DNA of 64,000 nucleotides, from NCBI RefSeq assembly GCF_937616625.2, contig NC_065570.1, positions 49,095,665 to 49,159,664 of the forward strand. Direction: 5' to 3'. Below, piece by piece: positions 1 to 10,790 of the stretch (positions are counted from its first letter, which is position 1; each line of letters starts with the position of its first letter). The stretch is from Mercurialis annua. Taxonomy: Eukaryota > Streptophyta > Magnoliopsida > Malpighiales > Euphorbiaceae. The notes beneath the pieces were generated by a model that was not told where the DNA came from, did not search any database, and saw nothing but the letters and a program-made list of their open reading frames with translations. Made by a program: the position numbers and the translations under genes.

Positions 1-464
1 GCTAGAGGCCAATTTTGAAGTCCAGAAGTCAGCTGTGTAGGTTTAGTTTCTGACTTCTGTAAATGCTGCAGTAGTGGTCCCGTATGACAGAGTCGTAGCC
101 GAGACAGCAGTACACATTGAGTGTACATATTACTTGCTGCCCAGTTTATATGTTTTTGTAGGCTACGTGTTTTATATGTTGTGCACGGCACTAGGTGCCA
201 GTGATATGTTGGATACACTAACTGATATATATAGTACCGCGAGGCCAGTTCGTACGAGGTACGGTAACTAGAGCCCGCGAGGATAACAGAACAGTTAGTG
301 TAAATGTTTGTGTATACATGTTATGTATACTTGCTTCTGTTGCTTTATGTTATTTGTTTATTATTTGCGAAAAATTAATAGTGATTTAAGGCTTGCTACG
401 GGTTCCGGAGCTACCACTCCCGTTCCCTAGCGCCGGTTGCGGCTCAATATTTTGGGTCGTGACA
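1..464 (+). repeat. 5' LTR of G1, 3' portion only
   Basis: Matches 5593-6056 base for base as far as I can check by eye. Ends ...GGGTCGTGACA, the same terminal string as the LTRs of G2 (56476-56486 and 63822-63832). Short open frames inside it, such as 74-271, recur in the other LTR and are not genes. Confidence 0.9.
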
Positions 465-468
465 ATTG

Positions 469-480
469 TGGTATCAGAGC
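469..480 (+). other. Primer-binding site of G1 (initiator tRNA-Met)
   Basis: TGGTATCAGAGC, complementary to the 3' end of plant initiator tRNA-Met, begins four bases after the LTR end. This fixes the + orientation of the element. Confidence 0.85.
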
Positions 481-921
481 AGTTGGTCCAGTTACCACTG
501 CAAGTTTGTTTCAGTGTTTGTTTGAGAGCAGTTGGTCTAGTTACCACTGCCAGTTGTGTCTGAATGTCTGTTTGACTTTGAATACTCTGTCAGTAAGTAA
601 ACCTAGGAACTACTGCAGCAAGAGAGTCAAACCTTAGTTGTTTGCATTTGATTGATATGTGCATTATTAGTAAGTTCCATAAAGCGCGCGAACCGAGATG
701 GTTAAATAAAGAAGTGATGAATATCTGTGTATATGAGCGGATAAGGCAACTAAGTGTTTATTACTTGTGTAAGGGGTATTCAGTGATTACGTATTTGCGA
801 ATTACGTACAGATTGATTGAATGTTAAATGTTTATAGCACTTTATAAGTTGATATGGAAGTTAAGAGAGGAAAAATGGGCTCAGATGGTCAATGACATTA
901 GGAATTGTTTCTTTTTTTAGC

Positions 922-1674
922 ATGTCTGGGCAAAATGGAGCTCAGTCACATGCTGCAGAGGAATGGGAGGAAGCACCTCCTATCTGTCAAAATGGATTTC
1001 ACAACGAAATAGGCGGACCATCTGAAGTCCACCAGAATGGATTACACTCAGATGCTAGGAGATCACCTGAGATATATCATAATGGTTTCATGTTAGTATC
1101 AGAAATTGATAGTTCTTCTAGGGTTAGAGGTAGAACTCACTCGCTTGAAATGGAGTACAGTGAAGAAAGTGAGGAAGATCCCGAGGAAAATCCAGAGGAG
1201 GATCTAGAGAAAGAATCAGAAGAAGTTCCTCAAGAGGAGGACTTTAAAGAAGAAGAGTTATCAGATGAGTCAGATGTCGAGGAATATCGGAGTGAACATT
1301 TCTAGTCCAATGTGCGGAGATACTACAATTTGCGAGAGGATACAGAGATAGCTAAAGGTCAGGGGCATGTGATTCTGAATCAAGTTAGGAGGAAAATGCG
1401 CTCCTTTTCTAGAGGAATACTACCAGTGGGACTATATTCCTCTGACTTTCTGCGCATAGATGAAAGAGTTTCAGACCTTAATGAAGATAATAGGACAATT
1501 AACCGTAGATACGTTAGGGGTTTGGGACTCGAGTTTGATGAGCTATTTGAGTATGTTCATGAGCACTTTGGAACGCTCACTATGATGGCCCGTAAGATCG
1601 AGGCTGACCGCGAGTGGGATGGCAATCCTGTACGACCCTACCTTTTTCGGACTTGCGTTCTATCCAGACTATAA
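922..1674 (+). pseudogene. gag-like remnant of G1 with an internal TAG stop
   Basis: One frame runs from the ATG at 922 (MSGQNGAQ...) to 1674, interrupted only by TAG at 1303-1305. The first part is very acidic and contains three related QNGF/QNGL/HNGF units. The second part has a motif like RRYVRGLGLEFDELFEYV, which resembles the end of the gypsy gag domain (compare [15 protein letters not shown] in G2). There is no zinc knuckle and no pol downstream. It may be a decayed gag or a reduced gag of a non-autonomous family; whether the TAG is read through cannot be told. Confidence 0.6.
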
Positions 1675-3693
1675 TGGTCGATCCTTTGGTATTAGGACTA
1701 ACCCCCACTCCGTGCATAGAGGCGGAGTCAACTCCAGTAGAAGAGTTAAGGGTCGACACACTGGAATAGTTATTAGGAAACCTAGCGTTCCACATCAGGC
1801 ACCCTTAGGTATAAATGATTAATATGCTTTGAGTATTTGTGTTTATATGTTGCATTGTTGTGTATATGTTTACTGCATGCATGATAGAGCATAACGAGTA
1901 GAATGTACCTATAGGATAATACCTCAGATAGGTAGGGCCTATAGGAAGCGATATTGACAAACACGTGCTTAAGAAATGAATATATAAACATAACTTACAA
2001 AACAATAACATAATAAACGACAAATAATACATTTATCGTGAACGTAATTCCTGTGTTACGTTCTAGAAGTTGTGAAGAAAGAGATGGGTTACCAACAGGG
2101 AATCGATGTGAAACCTCGGTACCTGCGTTTGTATAGGACATGGTACAAAGTATTAAAGAAGTGGTTGTGGTAATTACAGCAGTAAAAAAATGTTGAATTA
2201 AATTAAGTTATCGGAGATATGAAGAAAGAAATGATATGACAGACGAATAGTCAGAAAAGTGACAGCAATACAAAAATTTAAAATGTACCCAATAAGTATA
2301 AAGAAAGCTGTTAATAGTCGCAGAGTGTACAATCTAGAGTAACTTACGATTTTATGAAAAATTTTAAGATTTTTCAAAATACAATTGTGCTCAGACATCG
2401 CATATGACATTGCATAATCATGATAGGAATGCATAAGGAAATGATTTTCAAAATATAGATCACGCATCATATCTTTACAATGATAAAGAAAATGTGATTT
2501 CGAGCAACTCCTTGGTGATGAGAGGTGTCATCACTCTGAGCTACAGTTGTACTAATGATTTTAAACGATTTATGAAAAGTGGTTTAAAAGAGCTGGCCAG
2601 CCAAAGAATGTTTTGAAATCTTTTGTTAGTAAGTGAACTCAGATGTGAAACTCTGCGGCGGATAATAAAATGTTCTTAGTAAATAAGAATAAAATTTAAA
2701 AGCAAATCCCAATAACAGAATAAAGCCCTGTTAATGATAATTGCAATAATGTTAAGGGAGCTACAGTGAAATGTGAACGAGGAGTTATTGCCGGAGAGCG
2801 AACGCAGTCAAGATGCAATGCGCTGGCAATATTTAAGGATATAGTAATTATCCTTATGATAAAGTAAAGGATGAAATGACAGAGAGTCATATTAAACAAA
2901 AAAAAAAAAATACAACGAAAATGCAAGAATGAAGAATATAATGAATATCATTATGTTGAGATAAGTAATACTGCGATCGTGAGTCATATCGGAGGAGAGA
3001 AATTAAAAGTATAAAAGACGATAATATGAATGATGAACATCAAGTGATATTTTAAGGATATATAACCTTATCAATATCAGTGTTTGAAGATATAAAAGTA
3101 GAAGGAGAAGGAATACGAAACGACGAAGAAGATAATCTTGTAAGACGTGAAAGTTTAAAAGTAGATAGTTCAAAAGATAAGTGATGCTAATTGACTGATA
3201 TTAGGTGAAGTCACTAATATCAGCATTAAGAGTTATAAGTTGTGTTAACAGAAAAGAGAAGAGTTAAGTTATGAAACTCTAGTATAAGGACAAAAGCACA
3301 CGTATAGGTATACATGTCAGTAAATATAAGAATAATGGATAAGATGAAAGAAAGTATAATGAAGGGACTCATATACCCTTAAGATTTAGTAAGATGAATA
3401 GAGAAGTGGAAAGTTCTAGAGATACGTCAGAAAGATTATCAGAGTGGAACAGCATTAATTGAGCTATTATAAACGAAGGAAAGACGTAGCGAATACAGTA
3501 AGCAAAGGATAAGATGATACTTCATCGCTATTGGATAAATAGGAGTGAATTGTATCTAAGGAGCCGCAATGTCATAAGAACGAGAAAGGGTATAACAAGT
3601 AAGAGACAAGACAAAAGTCGGTATTAGTATAAAAAGATCAAGGTATTTAAGACAATTAAAATCAGGATATAAGTGCTAAGGAAGCATAAGGAA
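1675..3693 (+). other. Non-coding internal region of G1
   Basis: About 2 kb, purine- and A-rich, with no frame resembling pol. This region replaces the coding part of an autonomous element. I see no other structure in it. Confidence 0.5.
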
Positions 3694-4453
3694 TGTAGGA
3701 CAACAAGGATCGAAACTATTCCCTAATTTTGGGAGTTACAAAGTCAAGTACAATCTAAAATGTTAAGAATAGTCGAAAAACACTTCAAGAAGGAGATGAA
3801 GGACAGAATAAGATAAGCTGAGGAACGATTATAATCAATATTAAGATAGTATCTTAACGAGCTTGTGTCGAAAATAGAAATATTGGAATTTGACGGAAAG
3901 TACTAATATCGAGCTTGGTATTATTTATCGGATATAAATAATACGTATAAGTCGTAATAAAATAGTTTAACGATTTAGCTATGGACTAAATCGTAGGATT
4001 GAAAAGTTTGAAGGATAGATGATAAGAAACAAAAAGAACAAGGACTCAAATGAGCTTTTAGCCAAATCATATATAATTAAGGAAATATGAAATGAAGATC
4101 AGAGAAGGATCGAGAGAATTGTGAGGTTTTCGCCGATTACGTTATTTCGCCGCCGTTTCTCCGTACGACGTCCGATTCACATGATTTTCGCGGCAATCTC
4201 TTCGGAATTCAATCCTCTACTGATCTTGAGCTTCATTTCAAGGTAAAATTTCGGGAATTGGTGCTGAAATTGAGTTATTTGGGCTGTTTTAGTTTAGGAA
4301 TTGGAATTAAGGATTTAAACTTGATTTTAGCGTTTTTGGAGAAACAAAGTTACGGGTTTTGTTGGAAACGGAGAAATTGACATGTATGGCAAGTGATAGC
4401 ATGACGGGAAGCCCGGAAACGATGTTTCCGGGGACTGCGTGCAGATTGCACGT

Positions 4454-4615
4454 GGTGTGCGATCGCACACCCGTGGTGTGCGAACGCACACCTGTGAAGG
4501 TGTGCGAACGCACACCCACAGTGTGCGGACGCACACCGGTGTGCGAACGCACACCCATGGTGTACGAACGCACACCGGTGTGCGAACGCACACCCATGGT
4601 GTACGAACGCACACC
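4454..4615 (+). repeat. Tandem palindrome array in G1 LTR (8 units)
   Basis: Eight units of the type GGTGTGCGAACGCACACC, each a near-perfect palindrome with a variable two-base centre (AT, AA, GA). Two units have TGTACG in place of TGTGCG. Spacing is about 18-26 bases. The units are translatable in several frames, giving repetitive peptides (VCERTP..., GVRTHT...) that I regard as artefacts. Confidence 0.9.
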
Positions 4616-5146
4616 ACCTTGTGCAGAGGCGTATTTCATGAGGGACTAAAACAGACTTTTGTCCGAGGGACTGAAATAAACTTAGCTCGACGTTTTACGC
4701 GAGTGACGATAATGTAAAGTATTAAAAGAAATATATAACTCTCGGATACAAGAAGTAGTATTTAATACGTCGTGGACACGACTAAGAGTTTCTGAATACG
4801 AGAGTAATACAAAGAATGAAACCAATAGTTAAGTTATGAAAGTATTATATGTATTAAAGTATAAAGTGCACGTCTAATCAAAAACAATGTACCAGACGTG
4901 TCAGCGAATAGTGGAGTCAGTAGAAGCAGACTAGCGGGGGCATACCATCAGATCGATCATATCATTTCTTGGTTTGCGGTCACTGTGAGTTGCTCTTTAC
5001 TTTCGTGTATTATACATATAAAGTTATTTTATATTGATATGTATACTGTTTTTACGCATCGCATGTTAGATGATTTGATTAGATATTATATGTTTCTATC
5101 AAATGTATATACGAGAACTAGTATGCGATCCGAAGAAACTAGCTAC

Positions 5147-5548
5147 CTATTGGGTGTCAATAGGCTGTGTGATCACCAGTATCGAGTCAGTCTAGCATGT
5201 TTGCATTGAGAAATGACTTGACACAGCTTGGAGCTGTTGATGAATATGATATTTACGATTGGGTTATGATTTCGATACGCAGAGTGAACTCGGCTACGGT
5301 GTAGCCTGGAAGTCCCCGTATCGAGTGGCTGGGCCACCAGCGAGTTGGACTCGCAATTGATATTTACGATTGGATTGAATGATATATGATTATTCGAGAG
5401 ATGTGTCGCATGCTAGGATATTAGTTTCTCACGGATCAAGTACATGTTTATATGTTTTATATTATTGTTTTATTGAAATGCGATGCTATGTTTTTATAAT
5501 AATACCGTTAGTAAACTGCGAACTCACTCAGTATTTTCCCAAATACTG
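5147..5548 (+). other. Four conserved hairpins in G1 LTR
   Basis: H1 5147-5163: CTATTG / CAATAG, loop GGTGT. H2 5292-5306: GGCTAC / GTAGCC, loop GGT. H3 5325-5337: GTGGC / GCCAC, loop TGG. H4 5529-5548: CAGTATTT / AAATACTG, loop TCCC. The same four occur in the same order in the G2 LTRs with compensatory pair changes in H2, H3 and H4. Their RNA role is inferred. Confidence 0.6.
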
Positions 5549-6056
5549 ACCCCTCACCTTTGATGTTTTCAGGTGCTTAGTATGTGGACCTAGCTAGAGG
5601 CCAATTTTGAAGTCCAGAAGTCAGCTGTGTAGGTTTAGTTTCTGACTTCTGTAAATGCTGCAGTAGTGGTCCCGTATGACAGAGTCGTAGCCGAGACAGC
5701 AGTACACATTGAGTGTACATATTACTTGCTGCCCAGTTTATATGTTTTTGTAGGCTACGTGTTTTATATGTTGTGCACGGCACTAGGTGCCAGTGATATG
5801 TTGGATACACTAACTGATATATATAGTACCGCGAGGCCAGTTCGTACGAGGTACGGTAACTAGAGCCCGCGAGGATAACAGAACAGTTAGTGTAAATGTT
5901 TGTGTATACATGTTATGTATACTTGCTTCTGTTGCTTTATGTTATTTGTTTATTATTTGCGAAAAATTAATAGTGATTTAAGGCTTGCTACGGGTTCCGG
6001 AGCTACCACTCCCGTTCCCTAGCGCCGGTTGCGGCTCAATATTTTGGGTCGTGACA

Positions 6057-8108
6057 ATGCTGACACAGTTTTTTTAAAAATGCTCCGAAGACGAGCACGC
6101 AAATGGATTATTCTACAGAGAATTTTCCACAACATTATGTTTGGAACAAAATGTATAAAATCTAGGAAATAAGGAAAAAGGAAAATATCATCGGTCGGGT
6201 AAATGCAACAAATCCAATTGAAGGTGAAAAGTATTATATGAGGCTATTATTAAGCCATGTCAAAGGACCAAAATCATTTGAAGATCTGCTTATATTGGAT
6301 GGCACCAAATGCAATTCGTTCAAAGAGTCCGCAATTCAGAGAAATTTGTTTGAAACATATCAAAGTGCATCAGCACGAGCGGGGCAGTGGCTTTCCAAAT
6401 GCCTAGAGAGCTGAGAAGACTGCTTGAAATTTTATTGGTATGTTGCGAGCCAACAGACGTCAGACAACTATGGGATGATTACATTGAAGATATGCGTGAA
6501 GATTTCAAACGGCTCCATAAAGATTCGGTGGAAGCCCGAATATCATTGACAATAAATAACATTCAAAAGCACTTACAAAGCATGGGAAAATATATACAAA
6601 ATTATGATGTGTTAAGAATTCCAGATAATCAAGCACAAGACCGGTCGAGAAATATAAGAGAAATAGAAGAAGAACTGGCAGTTGAAATACCGGCTATAGA
6701 TATTGATGTGGCAAATAACCTAAATATGGAGCAAACGTATGCATACAACACTATACTAGATAAAGACAAATCTAATGCAAGTGGAGTATTCATTGTGGAT
6801 GTACTTGGAGGAACTGGGAAAACATTCTTATATAAGGCAATACTAGCGAAAATCAGATCAAGCGGCATGATAACTTTAGCCACAACAACTTTGGGCGCAT
6901 CAGCTGCAATCATGCCCGAAAGAAGGATAGCTTACTCCCGTTTCAGCATCCCACTCAATCCAACAGAGACAACCATGTGCGACATATAAAAGCAACGTGG
7001 AAAAGTGAAACTTTTGAGAATAGCTAAATTAATCATTTGAGATGAGGCGCCAATGGCAAAAAAATTTGCAATTGAAACAGTCGACCGAAGTCTTATGGAT
7101 ATAATGAGCTGTAATAAACCCTTTTGGAGGAAAGATCATCGTATTTGGTGGAGATTTCAGGCAAGTGTTTTTTGTGGTACCGAAAGGAACAAAAGAACAA
7201 ACAGTTAGTGCAAGCCTTGCCATATCATATCTTTAGAATAAAATGGAAAAACTCAAGCTAAGTACTAACATGAGAGCAAGATCAGATTTATCATTTAGCC
7301 AATTTTTACTTAGAGTTGACAATGGAGAAGAGCCAACAATAGAAGAAGATAATATAAGACTCCCAAATGAGATGTTAATACCATACAATGCTAAAGATGA
7401 CAACAAGGCGACCTTGATTAATGCAATATTTCCTAATTTGAAGGAAAATTCATCATCACCATAATACATGATGAACAGGGCAATACTGGCCACAAGGAAT
7501 GAATTCGTTGACACCCTGAATTAAAAGATGATAGACTTATTTCCCGACGAAACACAAATATATGATAGCTATGATCAGGTTGTGGATGATACAAATAACT
7601 ATTACCACGAAGAATTCTTAAATACTCTGCTATCCAATGGTCTTCCACCACATAGACTTGAACTAAAAATTAACTGCCTGATAATACTACTAAGGAATTT
7701 AGATGCGACAAACAAACTATGCAATGGAACAAGAGTGGTATGCAAAAAGTTCGACAAAAATGTTATACATGCAAAAATAACAGTCGGACAATATGGGGGA
7801 AGGCAAATTTTATTACCTAGAAATCCTTTATTGGTAGAAAATGAAGGATACCCATCGCATTTCAAAAGAAAGCAATTCCCGGTAAGATTATGTTTTACAA
7901 TGACGATCAACAAAGCATAAGGACAAACAATACCAAACATCGAAGTTTACTTGCCCCAGGATGTATTCTATGAACAGCTTAATGTGGCATTACAAGAGGA
8001 GTGTCAGCATCGGCCACTAAAATATTGATCAAGACAGATAAGCCAAAATAAAAAGAAAGGCACATATACAAAAAATGTGGTCTACAAAGAAGTTTTCAAC
8101 TCTGAAAG
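6057..8108 (+). pseudogene. Helitron Rep/helicase, C-terminal (PIF1-like helicase) part, decayed
   Basis: Successive frames give segments typical of plant Helitron helicases: NPIEGEKYYMRLLLSHVKGP near 6215-6270, the FQMP..LRRL and CCEPTDVRQLWDDY stretch from about 6390, and a Walker A region VLGGTGKTFLYKAIL near 6800-6845. Later come a nearly intact VGQYGGRQILLPR, then FKRKQFPVRLCFTMTINKAQG and finally KNVVYKEVFNS near 8075-8100. The Walker A loop is altered (VLGGTGKT where GPGGTGKT is usual). Stops and frameshifts (about 6165, 6411, 6987, 7236, 7462, 7918, 8026) break the frame. The N-terminal Rep part would lie left of the window, beyond the G1 insertion. Confidence 0.85.
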
Positions 8109-8376
8109 GTAAATTTCTCTTAAAAATTAACGTCCTTCTATTTATCCATTGAAAAATATAAATATTTTGATTCTAATATTCAAATCGTAATTTTTTTGCA
8201 GTGAGCCGACTTACTAATGAAAAAATAATTATAGATATAGAAGATTAGGAATTGTTAGCTTTTATATTCTTTATTTAAATTTTGTAATTTTTTTTATTAT
8301 AATTACAATTTAAATTTCCAAGTAACATTAAAAGTTTTAAACAATTAAATATAACTTTAAAATAAATATAAGACAG
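8109..8376. other. AT-rich spacer, possible Helitron tail
   Basis: Follows the helicase frame. I looked for a hairpin followed by CTRR, the usual Helitron 3' end, and did not find a convincing one. Confidence 0.3.
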
Positions 8377-8385
8377 TTTCTTAAA

Positions 8386-8744
8386 GGCCAAATGTCTTAA
8401 AAAAGTCAAACCTTTCATAAAAGTTTCACAAAAGTCCCGACCTTTTAATTTTGTCGATTTTGGCCAAAAACAAATTATTTGGTTTCAATTGTGGCCAACT
8501 CTCAATTTGATTTCAATTTGCATATGTGGAGCCTATGTGACGCCTATGTGGCAATGCCAAATATTGAAAGGTCAGGATTTTTGTGAAACCAAATAATCCA
8601 TTTTTGGCCAAAATCGACAAAATTGAAAGTTCAGGACTTTTGTGAAACCAAATAATCCGTTTTTGGCCAAAATCGACAAAATTAAAAGGTCAGGACTTTT
8701 GTGAAAATTTTGTAAAAGATTTGGCATTTTTACAACATTCGGCC
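8386..8744. mobile_element. Mutator-type MITE with 9-bp target duplication
   Basis: Terminal inverted repeats GGCCAAATGTCTTAAAAA... and ...TTTTTACAACATTCGGCC. The 9-base direct repeat TTTCTTAAA flanks it exactly (8377-8385 and 8745-8753). Inside, a unit containing TTTGGCCAAAATCGACAAAAT occurs twice in direct orientation (about 8575-8700) and once inverted (about 8430-8480). No coding capacity. Confidence 0.85.
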
Positions 8745-8813
8745 TTTCTTAAAAGTAAAACAATTCGATATTTAGGACTTCTGTTCTAAATCCAATCCAA
8801 CGGCAATTATGGT

Positions 8814-8821
8814 CCACGTCA
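8814..8821 (+). promoter_or_regulatory. Histone hexamer motif CCACGTCA
   Basis: CCACGTCA is the type I (Hex) element of plant histone gene promoters. It lies about 150 bp upstream of the TATA box of the H2B gene. A TCAATCCGCC string near 8918-8927 also resembles histone promoter motifs, less certainly. Confidence 0.6.
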
Positions 8822-8965
8822 TTAATCCAATTTAACACTGGCTCAGCACAACTGAAAATCACACTGCCACCGTAGATTGCCTACCCATATCTGACGGTTG
8901 TAAATATTTCCACATCATCAATCCGCCTAAAACTATAATAACCAATAACATCCCATCTCTATTTT

Positions 8966-8975
8966 TATATATAAA
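8966..8975 (+). promoter_or_regulatory. TATA box of H2B gene
   Basis: TATATATAAA lies 92 bases upstream of the H2B ATG, which suits a short histone leader. Confidence 0.7.
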
Positions 8976-9066
8976 CCGAACGCAATCTCTAATCTTTCCA
9001 TCAAATCTCTCTCATCATCTATTCCTTTCTCATCCAAACCCAAACTTTTCTTAATCTTTGAAAAAG

Positions 9067-9513
9067 ATGGCACCAAAGGCAGAGAAAAAGCCAGCGGAGA
9101 AGAAACCAGCAGAGGAGAAAAAGACGGTGGCCGAGAAAGCCCCGGCGGAGAAGAAGCCGAAGGCCGGAAAGAAACTGCCAAAGGAAGGCGGTGCAGCGGC
9201 GGCCGGAGACAAGAAGAAGAAGAGATCAAAGAAGAGCGTAGAGACATACAAGATCTATATCTTCAAAGTTCTGAAGCAGGTTCATCCTGATATCGGAATC
9301 TCCAGCAAGGCCATGGGGATCATGAACTCATTTATCAACGATATTTTTGAGAAGCTTGCTCAAGAATCCTCCAGGCTTGCAAGGTACAACAAGAAGCCGA
9401 CGATCACATCTCGGGAGATTCAGACTGCCGTTAGATTGGTTCTTCCCGGTGAATTGGCTAAGCATGCTGTTTCTGAGGGTACCAAGGCTGTCACCAAGTT
9501 TACCAGCTCTTGA
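9067..9513 (+). CDS. Histone H2B
   Basis: Intronless, 148 residues. H2B pairs with H2A in the nucleosome core. The N-terminal tail (1-55) is rich in Lys, Ala, Pro and Glu with repeated AEKKP units, as in plant H2Bs. The histone fold follows, from [19 protein letters not shown] to the end [10 protein letters not shown]. Lys144 corresponds to the conserved ubiquitinated lysine near the C-terminus. I chose the ATG at 9067 (MAPKAEKK), the usual plant H2B start; an in-frame ATG at 9058 would add MKK. The promoter has a histone Hex motif and a TATA box, so S-phase expression is likely. The 3' flank has GGGTTAGGGTTAGGG at 9541-9555, too short to be more than a telomere-like repeat. Confidence 0.97.
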   Translation: MAPKAEKKPAEKKPAEEKKTVAEKAPAEKKPKAGKKLPKEGGAAAAGDKKKKRSKKSVETYKIYIFKVLKQVHPDIGISSKAMGIMNSFINDIFEKLAQESSRLARYNKKPTITSREIQTAVRLVLPGELAKHAVSEGTKAVTKFTSS

Positions 9514-9906
9514 ACTGGTGGTGGTGGTTTGCGTGTTGATGGGTTAGGGTTAGGGTTTTTAGGTAATTAGATTTGGGGATTGTTAATTTTAGGTCTTGTT
9601 TTTTTTTTTAATTTGGGTGCTTGTAATTGGAGGTTGTTTGGATCTACTTGATCCTGCTGTTTGTAGTATGGTTAAATGAATCAAAATACATATTATGCTC
9701 AGCTGTCCAGTGTCTTTAATTTTGAAATTTGGATTGATTATTCAGTTAAATGCATAGTTAGAACAAATCATTCACATTAATGAATTCAAAAATTTAGTAT
9801 ACAAGTCTGCCGGAAAGCTGTTTATGTTCTATTAGGATGAAAGAATTTACTAGAAATGTTTCAAAGAAACAGAAAGGAGGCAAAGGTTAATCAAAGAATA
9901 CAAAAG
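9514..9906. other. H2B 3' flank
   Basis: Presumed 3' UTR and spacer. Plant H2B mRNAs are polyadenylated and no animal-type histone stem-loop is expected. I see no gene. Confidence 0.5.
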
Positions 9907-10405
9907 TTAGCAACACACTCTTCTGTTATAAGCAGTCTCCTTCATATCATGTAGAATCCAGAACTGTAAACCAGCAGGTGGGACAGAATGCACAACACCA
10001 CCCTGAAGTGGAGCTAGAAAATCTGCAGCAAAATTTGCTTTCCGAAAGACATGGCAAATGCAAACATTCCAGTCTTTACCAATTAAGTTACAAATACAAG
10101 ATAACAATAAGGATAGAACCGCAGCATTTGAATTGAACGATCATTAAGCTTTTCCACTCCCAGCTCATTATCAATTTCTAACATGACGTTCTTGAAACCC
10201 AAGTCCCAACATAACTTCAACCCGTAGCAAGCACCCCAAAGCTCTGCACCCAACGCCGAAGAACCAGCTGTAGCAGAAACACTGCCTTTCCAGCAGCCCA
10301 AGTGATCTCTAACATTCCTCCGGCTTTTGCAATTTTAGTAGTGGGCTTAAATACGCCATCGATATTAACCTTAACCCATTGCGTTGGAGGAGGAACCCAC
10401 TGAAT
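9907..10405 (-). pseudogene. LINE-type RNase H domain remnant
   Basis: Read on the minus strand: KVNIDGVFKPTTKIAKAGG, then after a frameshift near 10300 GCWKGSV...GAELWGACYGLKLCWDLGFKNVMLEIDN, then after another shift near 10100 CHVFRKANFAADFLA. This is the RVT_3/RNase H type domain found at the end of plant non-LTR retrotransposons. The reverse transcriptase is not present next to it. The frame is broken, so it is a relic. Confidence 0.75.
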
Positions 10406-10790
10406 TTAAACTTCTTTACAGGGTTTTGGACCAACATTCAAGCAATGCAACAAAGTTCAAGAGTAAATCATAGTATCATTTATTCTAGTAACAAAACAAT
10501 GCCATCTACTAATACGCTCTAACTTAAAATCTACTAATACACTATAACTTAAATGGTATTATGGTAAGTGTGCACCAAAATTATCCTTCCCCAATGATCA
10601 AGAACATAAAAATAATATAACTATAAATTCCCGAATTTATGAAACAAAATGGAATTGCAATAGAGAAATCTGAATTTAGTTGAAGGTTACCTCCAACATA
10701 CATACATAACACTTGAATAGGGATTCTTTTGGCTATCTATCATCTAATATCAAATACATTTGGCAGAAAATTATGGCAAGATATACATCT
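10406..10790. other. Spacer downstream of RRM gene
   Basis: 3' flank of the minus-strand RRM gene. An imprecise duplication TCTACTAATAC...CTAACTTAAA occurs near 10505-10552. Nothing else seen. Confidence 0.4.

Larger units (their letters stand above)
1..6056 (+). mobile_element. Ty3/gypsy-type non-autonomous LTR retrotransposon G1 (5' end outside window)
   Basis: The last 464 bases of the 5' LTR (1-464) recur at 5593-6056 as the end of the 3' LTR; by eye the two copies are identical. Both end in TGACA, and the upstream one is followed by a primer-binding site for initiator tRNA-Met. Between the LTRs there is only a short gag-like frame broken by a stop codon. I see no protease, reverse transcriptase, RNase H or integrase. 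Identical LTR ends with no pol suggest a young element moved in trans by a related autonomous element. It lies inside a Helitron helicase gene whose 3' part resumes at 6057. The target-site duplication cannot be tested because the left flank is outside the window. Confidence 0.85.
3694..6056 (+). repeat. 3' LTR of G1
   Basis: The end at 6056 is firm from the match to the 5' LTR. The start is a best guess: TGTAGG at 3694 follows a purine-rich stretch, as the TGTAATACC start of the G2 LTR does, and would give about 2.36 kb (the G2 LTRs are 2165 and 2253). Parts align with the G2 LTR, such as TATTATTTAT...GATAAATAATACGTA near 3920-3955 and the AAGGACT...TTTTAGCC stretch near 4040-4064. A TATA-like CATATATAA lies near 4068-4076. 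It contains the palindrome array and four hairpins listed separately. Confidence 0.6.

Noticed and set aside
4454..4615. Short repeats with regular spacing considered as a CRISPR array
   Set aside because: Spacers are only 2-10 bases, the units lie in an LTR, and this is a plant nuclear genome.
4307..4717. Overlapping open frames on both strands across the G1 palindrome array
   Set aside because: They translate a short tandem repeat in several frames (VCERTP, GVRTHT); the openness comes from the repeat, not from coding.
9058..9066. Alternative H2B start three codons upstream (MKK)
   Set aside because: Plant H2Bs begin MAPKAEKK; the ATG at 9067 is the family start.
9541..9555. Telomere-like GGGTTAGGGTTAGGG
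   Set aside because: Only two to three units in the H2B 3' region; too short to be an interstitial telomere tract.
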